A stretch of 64,000 bases of DNA from Chryseobacterium lactis (lineage in GTDB: Bacteria > Bacteroidota > Bacteroidia > Flavobacteriales > Weeksellaceae), in assembly GCF_003815875.1 (NCBI RefSeq), contig NZ_CP033924.1, forward strand, positions 1,984,001-2,048,000. The letters are read 5' to 3'. Shown here one piece after another: positions 43,326 to 52,007 of this stretch. The position numbers and the translations under genes were made by a program. Position 1 is the first letter of the stretch. Every line of letters starts with the position of its first letter. The notes under the pieces were generated by a model, which had not been told where the DNA came from, ran no database searches, and saw nothing but the letters and a program-made list of their open reading frames with translations.

Positions 43326-43877
43326 TTATCCACGTGAAGGATAGACCCCTTCTACGCAGATGATATAGTTTAAGCCCAGATAGGGAGGCATATTATTGAT
43401 TGGAAGATTTTGTCCAACAAATGCAATAGATTGTGCATTAATGGCTGTATCCGGATTCGCGTTGTTTACAAAACTTGTAACAGCATTGAAATCTCTTCCT
43501 ACTTGTGTGCCTGTGATAGCAATAGATGCTGCAGCTGTAGGAGTAGAAGTATTGGCATTTTTATTTGCCACTTTCAATTGAAATCCGGCACCTATACTTG
43601 GTAGATTCTGAGCTAGCAAAGTGGTTTGTTCACTTCCGGAAACAACACCTAGTGGATAAAATTTATTGGCATTTACGTTACCTGCACCCAGAGCCATACG
43701 TCCTTTTAGATTAGGCAACGCAAAAGTAGTGATGCCGTCGCCACCATAAGTTGTTCCCAGAATAGAAAACAAAGCGCTGTTTTGAGCGATGCCTAATAAG
43801 CTTCCGTCACAAAACATCCAGCCTCTTGGTGCAAAATTTCCGGCAAATAACTTGACAATTCCAATGTATTCTTCCAT
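43326..43877 (-). CDS. Phage tail-collar domain protein
   Basis: A 183-residue protein. EEYIGIVKLFAGNFAPRGW, MFCDGSLL, LGTTYGGDGITTFALPNLKG and RMALGAGN form the tail-collar (microcystin-dependent protein-like) domain. The C-terminus NNMPPYLGLNYIICVEGVYP is also typical. The ATG at 43877 gives the normal start; an in-frame extension to 44009 encodes an unrelated hydrophobic segment and is unlikely to be used. No other tail gene is nearby, so it is a chromosomal relative and not evidence for a prophage. Confidence 0.85.
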   Translation of the reverse strand: MEEYIGIVKLFAGNFAPRGWMFCDGSLLGIAQNSALFSILGTTYGGDGITTFALPNLKGRMALGAGNVNANKFYPLGVVSGSEQTTLLAQNLPSIGAGFQLKVANKNANTSTPTAAASIAITGTQVGRDFNAVTSFVNNANPDTAINAQSIAFVGQNLPINNMPPYLGLNYIICVEGVYPSRG

Positions 43878-44099
43878 GATATATAGTTTTTCAGTTTTTT
43901 TAATTTTCCTACTCTGTTTCGCTGGCTTTTCGGATTCCGCCCATTGGTTTGATTTAGTAAGCCAAAGGAACAACGAATAAAAAAACAGAACTAGAGTAGA
44001 AAATACCAAATTATCAAGTCCGTATTTCTACGTAATAAAAGTTGAATAAATACCCCATAATTTGTAGGACTTAAGTTTCTCTGAAAGCACTGTATTTAG

Positions 44100-44107
44100 T
44101 ATTTTTG
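44100..44107 (+). promoter_or_regulatory. Candidate -7 element of the enoyl-CoA hydratase gene
   Basis: TATTTTTG matches TAnnTTTG 22 nt before the ATG at 44130. A partial -33 (TTTC, 44076-44079) lies 20 nt upstream. Confidence 0.5.
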
Positions 44108-44129
44108 TAAGAATCCAATAAAATTAAAA

Positions 44130-44894
44130 ATGAACGAATTCGTAGCATCAGAAATTAAAAATAATATCGCCGAAATTACTTTCGGAACCCCAAAAAGCAA
44201 TTCTCTTCCGGGAGCCATCTTAGAAAAACTGGCGCAGACTATTCTTGAAGAAGGTGCTAAAGATGAGGTGAAGGCAATTTTGGTAAAAAGCGAAGGCGAA
44301 AAAGCTTTTTGTGCAGGAGCCAGCTTCGATGAGTTATTAGCTATTGACGAATTGCAAGCTTCAACTCAATTTTTCGGTGGTTTTGCTAAAGTTTTAAATG
44401 CGATGAGAAACTGTGGGAAAATTGTAGTGGTAAGAGTGCAGGGAAAAACTACCGGTGGAGGAGTTGGTATTGCCTGCGGTGCAGATTATTGCTTTGCAAC
44501 CAAAGATTCCGCTTTAGCACTTACAGAAATTAATTTAGGAATCGGACCTTTCGTCATCGGCCCTTACGTAGAAAGAAAAATTGGTAAATCACAATTTTCG
44601 GCAATGGCTATTGACGCGGATTTCAGATCTGCTGAGTGGGCGGAGCAACATAATGTGTATCATTCCGTTTCAGAAACTATTCAGGAAATGGATGAAAAGC
44701 TTGAGAAGTTTTTACAGACATTGGCTTCGAGAAGCAGTGAAGCATTAGCATTGATTAAGAAAGTTTCATGGGAAGGTACAGATCATTTCAATGAATTGAT
44801 GCCGGCAAGAATTCACATGAGTGCAAGCCTGATTCTGGAAGATTCTGCAAAGAAAAATATCGAAGCCATTAAAGAAAGATTAAGAGCAAAGTAA
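44130..44894 (+). CDS. Enoyl-CoA hydratase/isomerase-family protein
   Basis: A 254-residue crotonase-fold protein with the oxyanion loop KAFCAGASFDE. At the hydratase Glu pair, the second Glu is present (ALTEINLGIGP), but the first position reads TGGGVGIACGAD, with Gly instead of Glu. The paa operon has no paaF, and this gene lies 4 kb downstream with its own promoter, so it might provide the 2,3-dehydroadipyl-CoA hydratase. The altered active site argues for caution. Confidence 0.8.
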   Translation: MNEFVASEIKNNIAEITFGTPKSNSLPGAILEKLAQTILEEGAKDEVKAILVKSEGEKAFCAGASFDELLAIDELQASTQFFGGFAKVLNAMRNCGKIVVVRVQGKTTGGGVGIACGADYCFATKDSALALTEINLGIGPFVIGPYVERKIGKSQFSAMAIDADFRSAEWAEQHNVYHSVSETIQEMDEKLEKFLQTLASRSSEALALIKKVSWEGTDHFNELMPARIHMSASLILEDSAKKNIEAIKERLRAK

Positions 44895-44918
44895 ATAGTA
44901 ACTTGTTTAAAAATAGAT

Positions 44919-44947
44919 AGCCGTTGATAGATTCAACGGCTTTTTTA
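44919..44947 (+). terminator. Rho-independent terminator after hydratase gene
   Basis: AGCCGTTGA and TCAACGGCT form a 9-bp stem with a 5-nt loop, followed by TTTTTT. Confidence 0.85.
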
Positions 44948-45011
44948 TTTTGACAGAATGAGAACGTTTAATTGACCATTAGAAATTCTCTTTATAAATG
45001 ATAAAAAAAAT

Positions 45012-45041
45012 TTTGCAGATTAAAAATAAATTATAACTTTG
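45012..45041 (+). promoter_or_regulatory. Promoter of the 45060 membrane gene
   Basis: TTTG (45012-45015), an 18-nt spacer and TAACTTTG (45034-45041), a perfect TAnnTTTG. The -7 element forms the left part of the palindrome at 45035. Confidence 0.7.
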
Positions 45042-45053
45042 TAATTCAAAGTT
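45035..45053 (+). promoter_or_regulatory. Palindromic operator, copy 1
   Basis: AACTTTG-TAATT-CAAAGTT is a perfect inverted repeat overlapping the -7 element and ending 6 nt before the ATG. The identical 19-mer, with four more shared bases, is found at 46064. It is most likely the site of the winged-helix regulator at 45751. Confidence 0.75.
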
Positions 45054-45059
45054 CTTTTT

Positions 45060-45677
45060 ATGGAGACAAAAAACTATCACGAAGATTTATCCCATATCCG
45101 TTCCATGATGGAGCGGTCTTCCCGATTTATTTCTTTGAGCGGATTATCCGGAGTTGTTGCCGGTGTAGTTGCCCTGTTGGGTGCCGGATATGCTTATTAT
45201 GCCATGGAAAGAGAAAAAGTAAACTATACTCATGGTGGCAGGCTGTTTTATGACAAGTCTTTAGTACAGGAATTAGTATTGACGGGACTTATCGTGTTAG
45301 TAATAGCTGTTTTGAGCGGATATATTTTTACTGCGAATAAAAGCAAGAAGAAGGGACTGAAAATATGGGATGCCACTACAAGACGATTGATAGTAACCTT
45401 TGCAATTCCTTTAGCAGCCGGTGGAATATTTTGTTCAGCTCTTATTTTCCATCACTTATTCGTATGGATTGCTCCGGTAACCTTGATTTTCTATGGGTTG
45501 GCTTTGGTAAGTGCCGAAAGATACACATTACCGGATATCAAATATTTGGGATATTGTGAAATAGTCTTAGGTCTTTTAGCCTCATTTGTATTAGGATGGG
45601 GATTGGTCTTCTGGTCAGTCGGTTTCGGCGTTTTGCATATTGTTTACGGACTGATTATGCATAAAAAATATAAATAA
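45060..45677 (+). CDS. Membrane protein of the winged-helix regulator cluster
   Basis: A 205-residue protein with about five to six membrane segments (about residues 27-47, 75-93, 115-185) after a short soluble N-terminus (METKNYHEDLSHIRSMMERS). I do not recognise a domain. It starts directly behind the palindromic operator and is followed after 73 nt by the regulator gene, so it is likely repressed by that regulator. Confidence 0.75.
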   Translation: METKNYHEDLSHIRSMMERSSRFISLSGLSGVVAGVVALLGAGYAYYAMEREKVNYTHGGRLFYDKSLVQELVLTGLIVLVIAVLSGYIFTANKSKKKGLKIWDATTRRLIVTFAIPLAAGGIFCSALIFHHLFVWIAPVTLIFYGLALVSAERYTLPDIKYLGYCEIVLGLLASFVLGWGLVFWSVGFGVLHIVYGLIMHKKYK

Positions 45678-45750
45678 AAACTAAATTTGCAGCTCTTTAG
45701 TCGCTACTTCTATAGCCTGCAACCTAAGATCTGCAATTTATTACCTCATT

Positions 45751-46041
45751 ATGATAAAAATAAATCAACTCAATAAAGAATTCGAAAGCCGTGTAAGACT
45801 GGGGATTATGTCCGTTCTTATGGTCAACGACTGGGTTGATTTCTCTGAAATGAAAGGCTTGCTCGAAATCACAGATGGTAACCTGGCCAGCCACAGCAGC
45901 GCTTTGGAAAAAAACGGGTATATTGAAGTAAAGAAGGAATTTGTGGGAAAGAAGCCCAAAACATCTTATCGTGTAACCCAGAGTGGGAGACAGGCTTTTA
46001 CAGAACATCTGGATGCGCTTGAAAAATTATTGGGAAGGTAA
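45751..46041 (+). CDS. Winged-helix transcriptional regulator (MarR/PadR-like, HTH_34 type)
   Basis: A 96-residue single-domain regulator. Helices around RVRLGIMSVLMVNDWVDFSEMK and LEITDGNLASHSSALEKNGYIEV form the winged helix, and the wing contains KPKTSYRVTQSG. Such small proteins act as dimeric repressors. The two identical AACTTTG palindromes upstream of the genes on both sides are the obvious targets. A TAAATTTG (45682-45689) may give it a promoter of its own. Confidence 0.88.
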   Translation: MIKINQLNKEFESRVRLGIMSVLMVNDWVDFSEMKGLLEITDGNLASHSSALEKNGYIEVKKEFVGKKPKTSYRVTQSGRQAFTEHLDALEKLLGR

Positions 46042-46063
46042 GTCCTATATTTTTTTGCTTTTT

Positions 46064-46082
46064 AACTTTGTAATTCAAAGTT
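46064..46082 (+). promoter_or_regulatory. Palindromic operator, copy 2
   Basis: AACTTTGTAATTCAAAGTT is identical to the site at 45035, and again its left arm is part of a TAACTTTG -7 element. It lies 35 nt before the small membrane protein gene at 46118, just downstream of the regulator gene. Confidence 0.75.
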
Positions 46083-46117
46083 CTTTGTTATTTGAAATTT
46101 AAAAACTATTATATTTT

Positions 46118-46411
46118 ATGAAAGACCAGGAAATAATAAACTTAGGCAAATCGATATTCGGATTATGCTTTTTATTGGGAAGTATTTGCCTTTTCGGATT
46201 TATAATAACACGGTTCAATGAATTTGCTTTTGGAGGGTATGTGTTGCTTGGCTTTGGTACTGTAATCAATGTACTGATCGTTTTCGGTCTGTTGATTTAT
46301 GGTGCCATAAACACACGTCAACTGAATGTCTGCCTCAAAGCCGTTGGAATCATTGCTATCAATATTCCCATTGCTATTCTTTATGCCATAATAGGAATTA
46401 ATCTTCTTTAA
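46118..46411 (+). CDS. Small membrane protein, 97 residues
   Basis: It has about three hydrophobic segments (IFGLCFLLGSICLFGFII, VLLGFGTVINVLIVFGLLIY and IIAINIPIAILYAIIGINLL). The family is not recognised. It stands first behind the second copy of the operator, with the Coq4-like gene 11 nt downstream, so it probably heads a regulated operon. Confidence 0.7.
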   Translation: MKDQEIINLGKSIFGLCFLLGSICLFGFIITRFNEFAFGGYVLLGFGTVINVLIVFGLLIYGAINTRQLNVCLKAVGIIAINIPIAILYAIIGINLL

Positions 46412-46422
46412 ATAAATACATT

Positions 46423-46908
46423 ATGAAAAAAATACGCGTTGCCTTTCTGCTTTTGGTGTATGATAAAACGCAGAAATTGTACAGAAAATATTTTAAAAAG
46501 AAAAAACGACAATGGCAGTTTAATGAGAAGCAGCTGCTGGAATTTCAGGAAGATTCTCTCGGAAGAAAGCTCGGTGAGTTTTATAGGAAACATGGCTTCT
46601 CAATGATTCCCAAAATGGAAAATCACGATGTTCACCATCTGATTACAGGATGCGGAACCCATTTTGAAGATGAAATTGCCATGCAGTATCTCTTACTGGG
46701 AAATGGTAAACTCAATGCCCACCTTTTGGCTGCCGTCGTTTTAGGAACAATTATTCTGCCTGAATATGTGAAAATTTATATCAAAGCATATAAAAAAGGT
46801 CAGAACATGAGAGCATTTCATCACTGGGACTTCGAAGAATTACTATGGCAGAATTTTGAACATGTGATGGATTTTATTCAGCAGAAAGAAACCGTTGTAC
46901 TTCATTAG
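46423..46908 (+). CDS. Coq4-like protein
   Basis: A 161-residue protein. NHDVHHLITGCGTHFEDE fits the Coq4 motif HDxxHxxxGxGTxxxxE, whose residues bind zinc in Coq4 and its bacterial relatives. The N-terminal 35 residues are basic. Coq4 works in ubiquinone biosynthesis, but Bacteroidota normally make menaquinone, so the role here must differ or is unknown. It is in an operon with membrane genes under the winged-helix regulator. Confidence 0.75.
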   Translation: MKKIRVAFLLLVYDKTQKLYRKYFKKKKRQWQFNEKQLLEFQEDSLGRKLGEFYRKHGFSMIPKMENHDVHHLITGCGTHFEDEIAMQYLLLGNGKLNAHLLAAVVLGTIILPEYVKIYIKAYKKGQNMRAFHHWDFEELLWQNFEHVMDFIQQKETVVLH

Positions 46909-47034
46909 TTGTCAGATGAAAAATATAAAATTCAGCAATCAGGGGAAAAGCACGTTCCTGATATCTTCTGTAATAAGCCCCCATTTTATAAGTGGCTCTC
47001 TTTCCTCTTTTTAATTTTTAAATCATTTAATCTC

Positions 47035-48405
47035 ATGAAAACACATCATTATATAGTATTGACCGCCTTTTTATTTGTTATTCTGTTTTATGATCAGGAT
47101 ATAGGCCTTAACCTTGGAATTCTTGCCATTGCCTATGCGGTACTCACCTTATTCCGAACCCCGGAAAGAAACAGAACCCGGACTTTTCTTATCCTTTTCG
47201 TCACAAGTATGCTCTCGGCAATTGCTTTTGCATGGTACGGAGATTTCCCGTCTTTCCTGGCGGTGGCAAGCTCTCTGCTTCTTTTTGCCTACAGATCAAA
47301 AAACAGAAAAATGAAAATCCTTTTCCTTGTTCCCGTTTTTGTGATCAACTGTCTTACCTCATTTTGTAGATTTTTCAGCTTTGATCAATGGCTGCCCAAG
47401 AAAAATGTTCCCGGATTATGGCAAAAAACTTTAGCCTTTATCTTAATTCCTTTGGTGCTTGTTTCTGTTTTTTTCGGAATCTATTCAGCCGGGAGTAATC
47501 ATTTCGCAGCACTTTTTACAGACTATGAACTGGATATTAATTTGTGGCAGGTATTCTGTCTTTTTGTTTTGGGATTTTTTATCGCATTTAATTACTGGAA
47601 CTACGCTGTTGAAAAGCTGATCTATAAAACCAATCATGTATTGGATAACGATTTTTCAAAGGATTCCCGGGTTCCAAAAGCCACTTACTCCTTTCTGGAT
47701 CTGGACGCCGAAAGGATGAGCGGAGTAATCTCTTTTCTTTTATTGAATATCTTACTGGTCTTTTTCATCATTACTTATAACTACGAACAGTTCTATGAAG
47801 TTTCAAAGACACCGGTTCAGCTTTCGGAAGAAACTCATGAGAGAGTGAATGCAGTGATTATGTCTATTATTATGTCCATCCTGGTGATTATGTTTTACTT
47901 TAAATCCGGTTTTAATTTTGATCCTAAGGCAGGTTTGATGAAGGTTTTAGCCAAAATCTGGATTTTTCTGAATGGCGTTCTTGTCGTATCGGCAGCCGCA
48001 AAAAATTATGATTACATTCTCAGTTACGGGTTTACCTACAAAAGACTGGGGGTATTTGCATTCCTGATTTTATCTCTTGTTGGACTTGCTTTAACTTTTA
48101 TTAAAATTCAGAAGAAAAAAAGAAATGCATTCATGTTTAATACCATGACCTGGTATATGTATGGAACGATCCTGGTGTGCAGCTATATCAACTGGGGCGG
48201 TATTATTACTTCTCAAAATATGAAGCGTAAGGATTTTGTAGTAAACTATCATCTTAATTCTATTAATTTCAGTGATAAGTATCTTCTGAAATATGCTGAA
48301 GAGAAAGATAACCAGAAGCTTAAAAACGATATACATGATAAAATTGAGGACGAAAAGGCCAAAACATTCCTTTCAAAAATTATGTATTATCAAACGATTA
48401 AATAG
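47035..48405 (+). CDS. Polytopic membrane protein, DUF4153/DUF4173-like
   Basis: A 456-residue protein with about ten to twelve membrane segments. The start FVILFYDQDIGLNLGILAI and the later SFLDLDAERMSGVISFLLLN recall the DUF4153/DUF4173 group, whose function is unknown. The ATG at 47035 is preferred. The frame extends to a TTG at 46909 directly after the previous stop, but that stretch is not membrane-like at its start. The soluble C-terminal ~70 residues are lysine-rich. Confidence 0.7.
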   Translation: MKTHHYIVLTAFLFVILFYDQDIGLNLGILAIAYAVLTLFRTPERNRTRTFLILFVTSMLSAIAFAWYGDFPSFLAVASSLLLFAYRSKNRKMKILFLVPVFVINCLTSFCRFFSFDQWLPKKNVPGLWQKTLAFILIPLVLVSVFFGIYSAGSNHFAALFTDYELDINLWQVFCLFVLGFFIAFNYWNYAVEKLIYKTNHVLDNDFSKDSRVPKATYSFLDLDAERMSGVISFLLLNILLVFFIITYNYEQFYEVSKTPVQLSEETHERVNAVIMSIIMSILVIMFYFKSGFNFDPKAGLMKVLAKIWIFLNGVLVVSAAAKNYDYILSYGFTYKRLGVFAFLILSLVGLALTFIKIQKKKRNAFMFNTMTWYMYGTILVCSYINWGGIITSQNMKRKDFVVNYHLNSINFSDKYLLKYAEEKDNQKLKNDIHDKIEDEKAKTFLSKIMYYQTIK

Positions 48406-48412
48406 CCTGATT

Positions 48413-49090
48413 ATGAAAATATTATTGAAATCCCCAAGATTTACAATGAATGCATTGTTGGGATTGATGACTTTATTTTGTTTCAGTCTCTCTCTTTTCA
48501 GATATTACATCACTGAAACCAAAGTGTTTTTCTTTTTGAACTGGAATTTATTTTTGGCCTGGATACCGTTGTTATTAAGTTCGCTGATTATAGTTTCGAA
48601 AACTAAAAGTAAAATATCAATTCTGTTAATTATTGCAGTCTGGATTTTATTTTTTCCAAATTCACCCTATATCCTTACCGATCTTTTTCATTTAAAAGCA
48701 AGAAATGCCATACCCATCTGGTATGATCTCATTGTTATTCTTTCTTATGCATGGACGGGGCTGATCTGTGGTTTTATAAGCCTTAATGATATTGAAAAAT
48801 TACTTTCCGATTACGGGAACAACAAATGGGTGACCGGAGTAGTTATAATTTTCCTTTTTATGAGCAGTTTTGGGGTTTACCTTGGACGATTTTTAAGATG
48901 GAACAGTTGGGATATTCTCAATAACCCTTTCGGATTATTTAATGATATTATTGTACGATTTATATATCCAATGGAGTATACAAAAACCTGGGGAGTAACC
49001 ATTTTAATGGGAATCATGCTTAATTTTATGTATTTCACATTTAAATCAATAAGAAACAATAATGATACAATACCACAACTTGAAAAGTAA
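48413..49090 (+). CDS. DUF1361 membrane protein
   Basis: A 225-residue protein with about six to seven membrane segments. NLFLAWIPLLLSSL, FFPNSPYILTDLFHLK and WYDLIVILSYAWTGL are the DUF1361 signature. The ATG at 48413 (MKILLKSPRF) lies 7 nt after the previous stop; the longer frame overlapping that gene is not used. Function is unknown. Confidence 0.85.
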   Translation: MKILLKSPRFTMNALLGLMTLFCFSLSLFRYYITETKVFFFLNWNLFLAWIPLLLSSLIIVSKTKSKISILLIIAVWILFFPNSPYILTDLFHLKARNAIPIWYDLIVILSYAWTGLICGFISLNDIEKLLSDYGNNKWVTGVVIIFLFMSSFGVYLGRFLRWNSWDILNNPFGLFNDIIVRFIYPMEYTKTWGVTILMGIMLNFMYFTFKSIRNNNDTIPQLEK

Positions 49091-49174
49091 GCAAATAATG
49101 AAGAATTGGAACAATTTTAGCATGTAAAAAGACTTAACTAAATGTTGAATTGGAACATCCATAAATTATTTATT

Positions 49175-49714
49175 ATGAAAAAAAGCTTATTGTTAATTCC
49201 ATTGATTATTATTTCATGTAAAAAAGAAGCCAACGTAACAGAAGTACCGGGTAAAGATTCTACCATTGTCTCGGAAATGCCGGATTCTGCGTATAAAGCT
49301 GATTCGATAGCTTTAAGGAAAAAAGATTCAATTATTAACAATGCACCTGCCACAAAAGAGGTTTTGCAAAAAGGAGTCATGAGAAGTGAAAAAGAAGGAC
49401 AGGTCATAAGAACAGCCGATGCCTCCCAATTGCCTTTCACTTTAGGTGAAGAATTTACAAAAGATGGGCAGGAGTTGGTATTAAAACTTACTAATTACAA
49501 TCAGCCTAATATTAAGGCTAAGATTTTAACCAAAGAAAAAGATTTTAATATCCGTTTTAATCAGATAAAACTTCCTAATGGAGATTATGACGGACCTTTC
49601 AGTAGAGATATTACCTATGAAACTCCGGGAAAAGGAGAAGTATGGCTGATCATCGGAAAAAGTAATATGGCTTCAGGAAATACGAAAGGAAGCTTTACCG
49701 TAAGTGTTGAATAA
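49175..49714 (+). CDS. Hypothetical lipoprotein
   Basis: A 179-residue protein. A lipobox is visible at LIIISC (Cys near residue 13), followed by a Ser/Asp/Lys-rich linker and a C-terminal beta-rich domain (from about residue 75). No family is recognised. The start MKKSLLLIPL at 49175 is preferred over an upstream in-frame ATG at 49142. Confidence 0.7.
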   Translation: MKKSLLLIPLIIISCKKEANVTEVPGKDSTIVSEMPDSAYKADSIALRKKDSIINNAPATKEVLQKGVMRSEKEGQVIRTADASQLPFTLGEEFTKDGQELVLKLTNYNQPNIKAKILTKEKDFNIRFNQIKLPNGDYDGPFSRDITYETPGKGEVWLIIGKSNMASGNTKGSFTVSVE

Positions 49715-49771
49715 GATTAATGAATTTGGTATAATTTCTGCAAACTTATCTTTAAGTTTAAATTTAATATT

Positions 49772-50284
49772 ATGAAAAATATCGTTCTAACAGCAATGGC
49801 CGCTTCAGCTGTACTTGTAAGTTGCGGAACCGTACAATCGCTGGTTCAGAATACGTTTCCATACACAACCAGTGTTTTAATCTCAACAGGTGTACCTGCT
49901 GATAAAGAAGTTTCCTCTACCGCTACTGCTACCAATGTACAAACATGGTTCGGAGGAAATAATAATGCCAAAATTAAAGATGTAAGAATTTCAGATGCAA
50001 AAATTTCTGTAGCTTCACCTTCAGGAGGAAACCTAAGCGCATTCAAGTCCGTGAAAATTTATGTTTCATCATCCGGAACCGGCGAAAGACTTATCGCATC
50101 TCGTTCCAATATATCTACCAATTCTTCCAGCCTGAATCTGGATCTTAATGATACAGGATATCTTGATGAGATTGTGAAAAGTTCAGGATTGACCGTAAGA
50201 ACTGTTTATGAACTGAAAAACCAAACCACTTCAGACATGAACATTAAAGTAGCACTTAATTTCAGCAGTGTTCCTGCGAAATAG
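49772..50284 (+). CDS. Hypothetical lipoprotein with beta-sandwich-like domain
   Basis: A 170-residue protein with a lipoprotein signal (ASAVLVSCG, Cys near residue 18). The mature region is Ser/Thr-rich, with alternating strand pattern (KSVKIYVSSSGTGERLIAS) and no visible catalytic motif. It is followed by a strong convergent terminator. Confidence 0.7.
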   Translation: MKNIVLTAMAASAVLVSCGTVQSLVQNTFPYTTSVLISTGVPADKEVSSTATATNVQTWFGGNNNAKIKDVRISDAKISVASPSGGNLSAFKSVKIYVSSSGTGERLIASRSNISTNSSSLNLDLNDTGYLDEIVKSSGLTVRTVYELKNQTTSDMNIKVALNFSSVPAK

Positions 50285-50307
50285 TTTTTATAAAAGTTTA
50301 TTATAAG

Positions 50308-50340
50308 AAAACGTCTTTCAATAATTTGAAAGACGTTTTT
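50308..50340. terminator. Bidirectional terminator
   Basis: A 13-bp stem built on AAAACGTCTTTCA and its complement has a short loop between convergent genes. The T-run on the right serves the plus strand, and the A-run on the left the minus strand. Confidence 0.85.
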
Positions 50341-50354
50341 GATTGTTAGTTTGT

Positions 50355-52007
50355 TTAAAGCTTTATGAATTTTTCAACCACTCTTCGCGGTCCATCATTA
50401 ATATTGATGAGGTACTGACCAGGTTGAAGGTGAGAAATATTGATCTTTTCATTAGGGGAAACTGTACTTTTTATGACAGATCGTCCTTGCATATTGATAA
50501 TTTCAAAATCAAGTTTTTTGTCTTCAGTATTTTGAAGGCTAATGTAGCTACCTGAAGGATTAGGATACACTTTTACTTCTAACGAAGGGAGAGTTTTAAC
50601 CGGTGTTGCCAGTTTTCCTTCCAATTGTAAGATGGCATTTTTTACATTGGGAAGAGGTCCTATTTTTTGATTGGCAACTGTACCGCCTTGAGGAATTCCT
50701 GTAGTTATTAAAAGGTTTTTCATCGCTGTAGGTGTCAGATTTTGCCCCGTAGTCTGACGATAGAAAGATTGAATCAATATTGCTGCAGAAGCCACCGTAG
50801 GAGTGGCAGAACTTGTTCCGCTGAAGTAATTGTATGTTCTGTTGTCATCATTATCATATTTAGCATACGAACCATAGCCTGCCGCTAAAACATTGCTTCC
50901 CCAACCCTGTACATCGACTCTGTTTCCGAAGGTACTGAAACTTAATTTTGAATGAGTCGTGTTAGGAGAGCCTGCGCCTACAATAATTGCCCCACTGTTT
51001 CCTCTTGCCATATATGCAGCATAAAAAGGATCATCAAGATTCTGATTTCCGTTACCTGCCGCGGCAATAATGATAATCCCGGAATCTGTAGCTGCTTTTG
51101 TCATATCCCAGATTACTTTATCATATTCTGCAGGACAATATTGCCCGTCTTTACCTCCAGTCTGCATTTCATATAAAATAATATCGCCGGCCTGAGAAGC
51201 ATTAATGGATCTGCTGACGGCAGTAGCTCTGTTGTATCCAACCGTTGTCCATTCCATGTAACCTTTTATTTCAGAGGTGTTGTATGCAGCACCGGTAAGC
51301 CCAATATTATCTTTTACAGAACCCAGAATACTTACCACAGCTGTTCCATGATCTCTGTAATTATTTCCCGATAACCCTGAATTGGGACTGTATCCCGGCT
51401 CCAGTTGGATAGAGTTTTGATTAGCCAGCATTTCATGAGTTTTGTAAAAACCATATTCTACATCACGGACCCTGATATTTTGGCCTGTAATTCCTCTGGA
51501 CCATGCATATTTGGCGTTGATTCCCGGGTTATCATTCAGGTAAGTCTGAACACTTTCCAAATCCGGAGTAGCAACAAACATATTAATTAAAGGAGGTTCA
51601 ACCGGCGTACCACTCATGATGGAAACATATTCTACTTCTGGAAACCTTTCAAGTGCATGAGCCAGTTTTTGGGTAGAGCTTTCATCCTGAAGAGAAAGAT
51701 TGGCCTTGAATATTCTTGTCAGTTTTTCCACAGACTCGGTTGAATTGCCGTTTGCCTTACTGTTTCTGGCCATATCAGAGATTTTTTCTTTACTAAATCC
51801 AAGATCATAAGTAAAGGATATTCCGTTTCCTCTGGCAAATTTTTCAAGTTCAGAATTTTTGGTAAATGCTGCTTTTTCTGAAGTAATTCCTTTAGAAAAA
51901 CAAACATAAATATTGGCGTTTACATCATGATCTCCGTTCGATGGTTTTTGTCCGAAAGACAAGGAAAAACAGGACATAAACAAGAAAAGTTTAATTTTTG
52001 TTTTCAT
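50355..52007 (-). CDS. T9SS-secreted subtilisin-like serine protease (S8)
   Basis: A 550-residue protease. It has a signal peptide (CFSLSFGQ), a propeptide (about 20-150), a catalytic Asp in VRDVEYGFY, a His in YRDHGTAVVSILG, the oxyanion Asn in AAAGNGNQN and a Ser in FSGTSSATPTVA. The last ~75 residues are a T9SS type A sorting domain (VKVYPNPSGSYISL, PGQYLINI, VEKFIKL). It is expected on the surface or in the medium. Confidence 0.92.
   Translation of the reverse strand: MKTKIKLFLFMSCFSLSFGQKPSNGDHDVNANIYVCFSKGITSEKAAFTKNSELEKFARGNGISFTYDLGFSKEKISDMARNSKANGNSTESVEKLTRIFKANLSLQDESSTQKLAHALERFPEVEYVSIMSGTPVEPPLINMFVATPDLESVQTYLNDNPGINAKYAWSRGITGQNIRVRDVEYGFYKTHEMLANQNSIQLEPGYSPNSGLSGNNYRDHGTAVVSILGSVKDNIGLTGAAYNTSEIKGYMEWTTVGYNRATAVSRSINASQAGDIILYEMQTGGKDGQYCPAEYDKVIWDMTKAATDSGIIIIAAAGNGNQNLDDPFYAAYMARGNSGAIIVGAGSPNTTHSKLSFSTFGNRVDVQGWGSNVLAAGYGSYAKYDNDDNRTYNYFSGTSSATPTVASAAILIQSFYRQTTGQNLTPTAMKNLLITTGIPQGGTVANQKIGPLPNVKNAILQLEGKLATPVKTLPSLEVKVYPNPSGSYISLQNTEDKKLDFEIINMQGRSVIKSTVSPNEKINISHLQPGQYLININDGPRRVVEKFIKL

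Noticed and set aside
43878..44009. N-terminal extension of the tail-collar protein with a hydrophobic segment
   Set aside because: The family's normal start (MEEYIGIVKLFAG) is at the ATG at 43877; the extension is compositionally unlike the protein and covers the promoter region.
46909..47034. TTG start for the DUF4153-like gene directly after the Coq4-like stop
   Set aside because: The 42 added residues do not look like part of a polytopic protein, and a good ATG exists at 47035.
48293..48412. N-terminal extension of the DUF1361 protein overlapping the preceding gene
   Set aside because: The extension is read in another frame of the preceding coding sequence and is strongly basic; the ATG at 48413 is the natural start.
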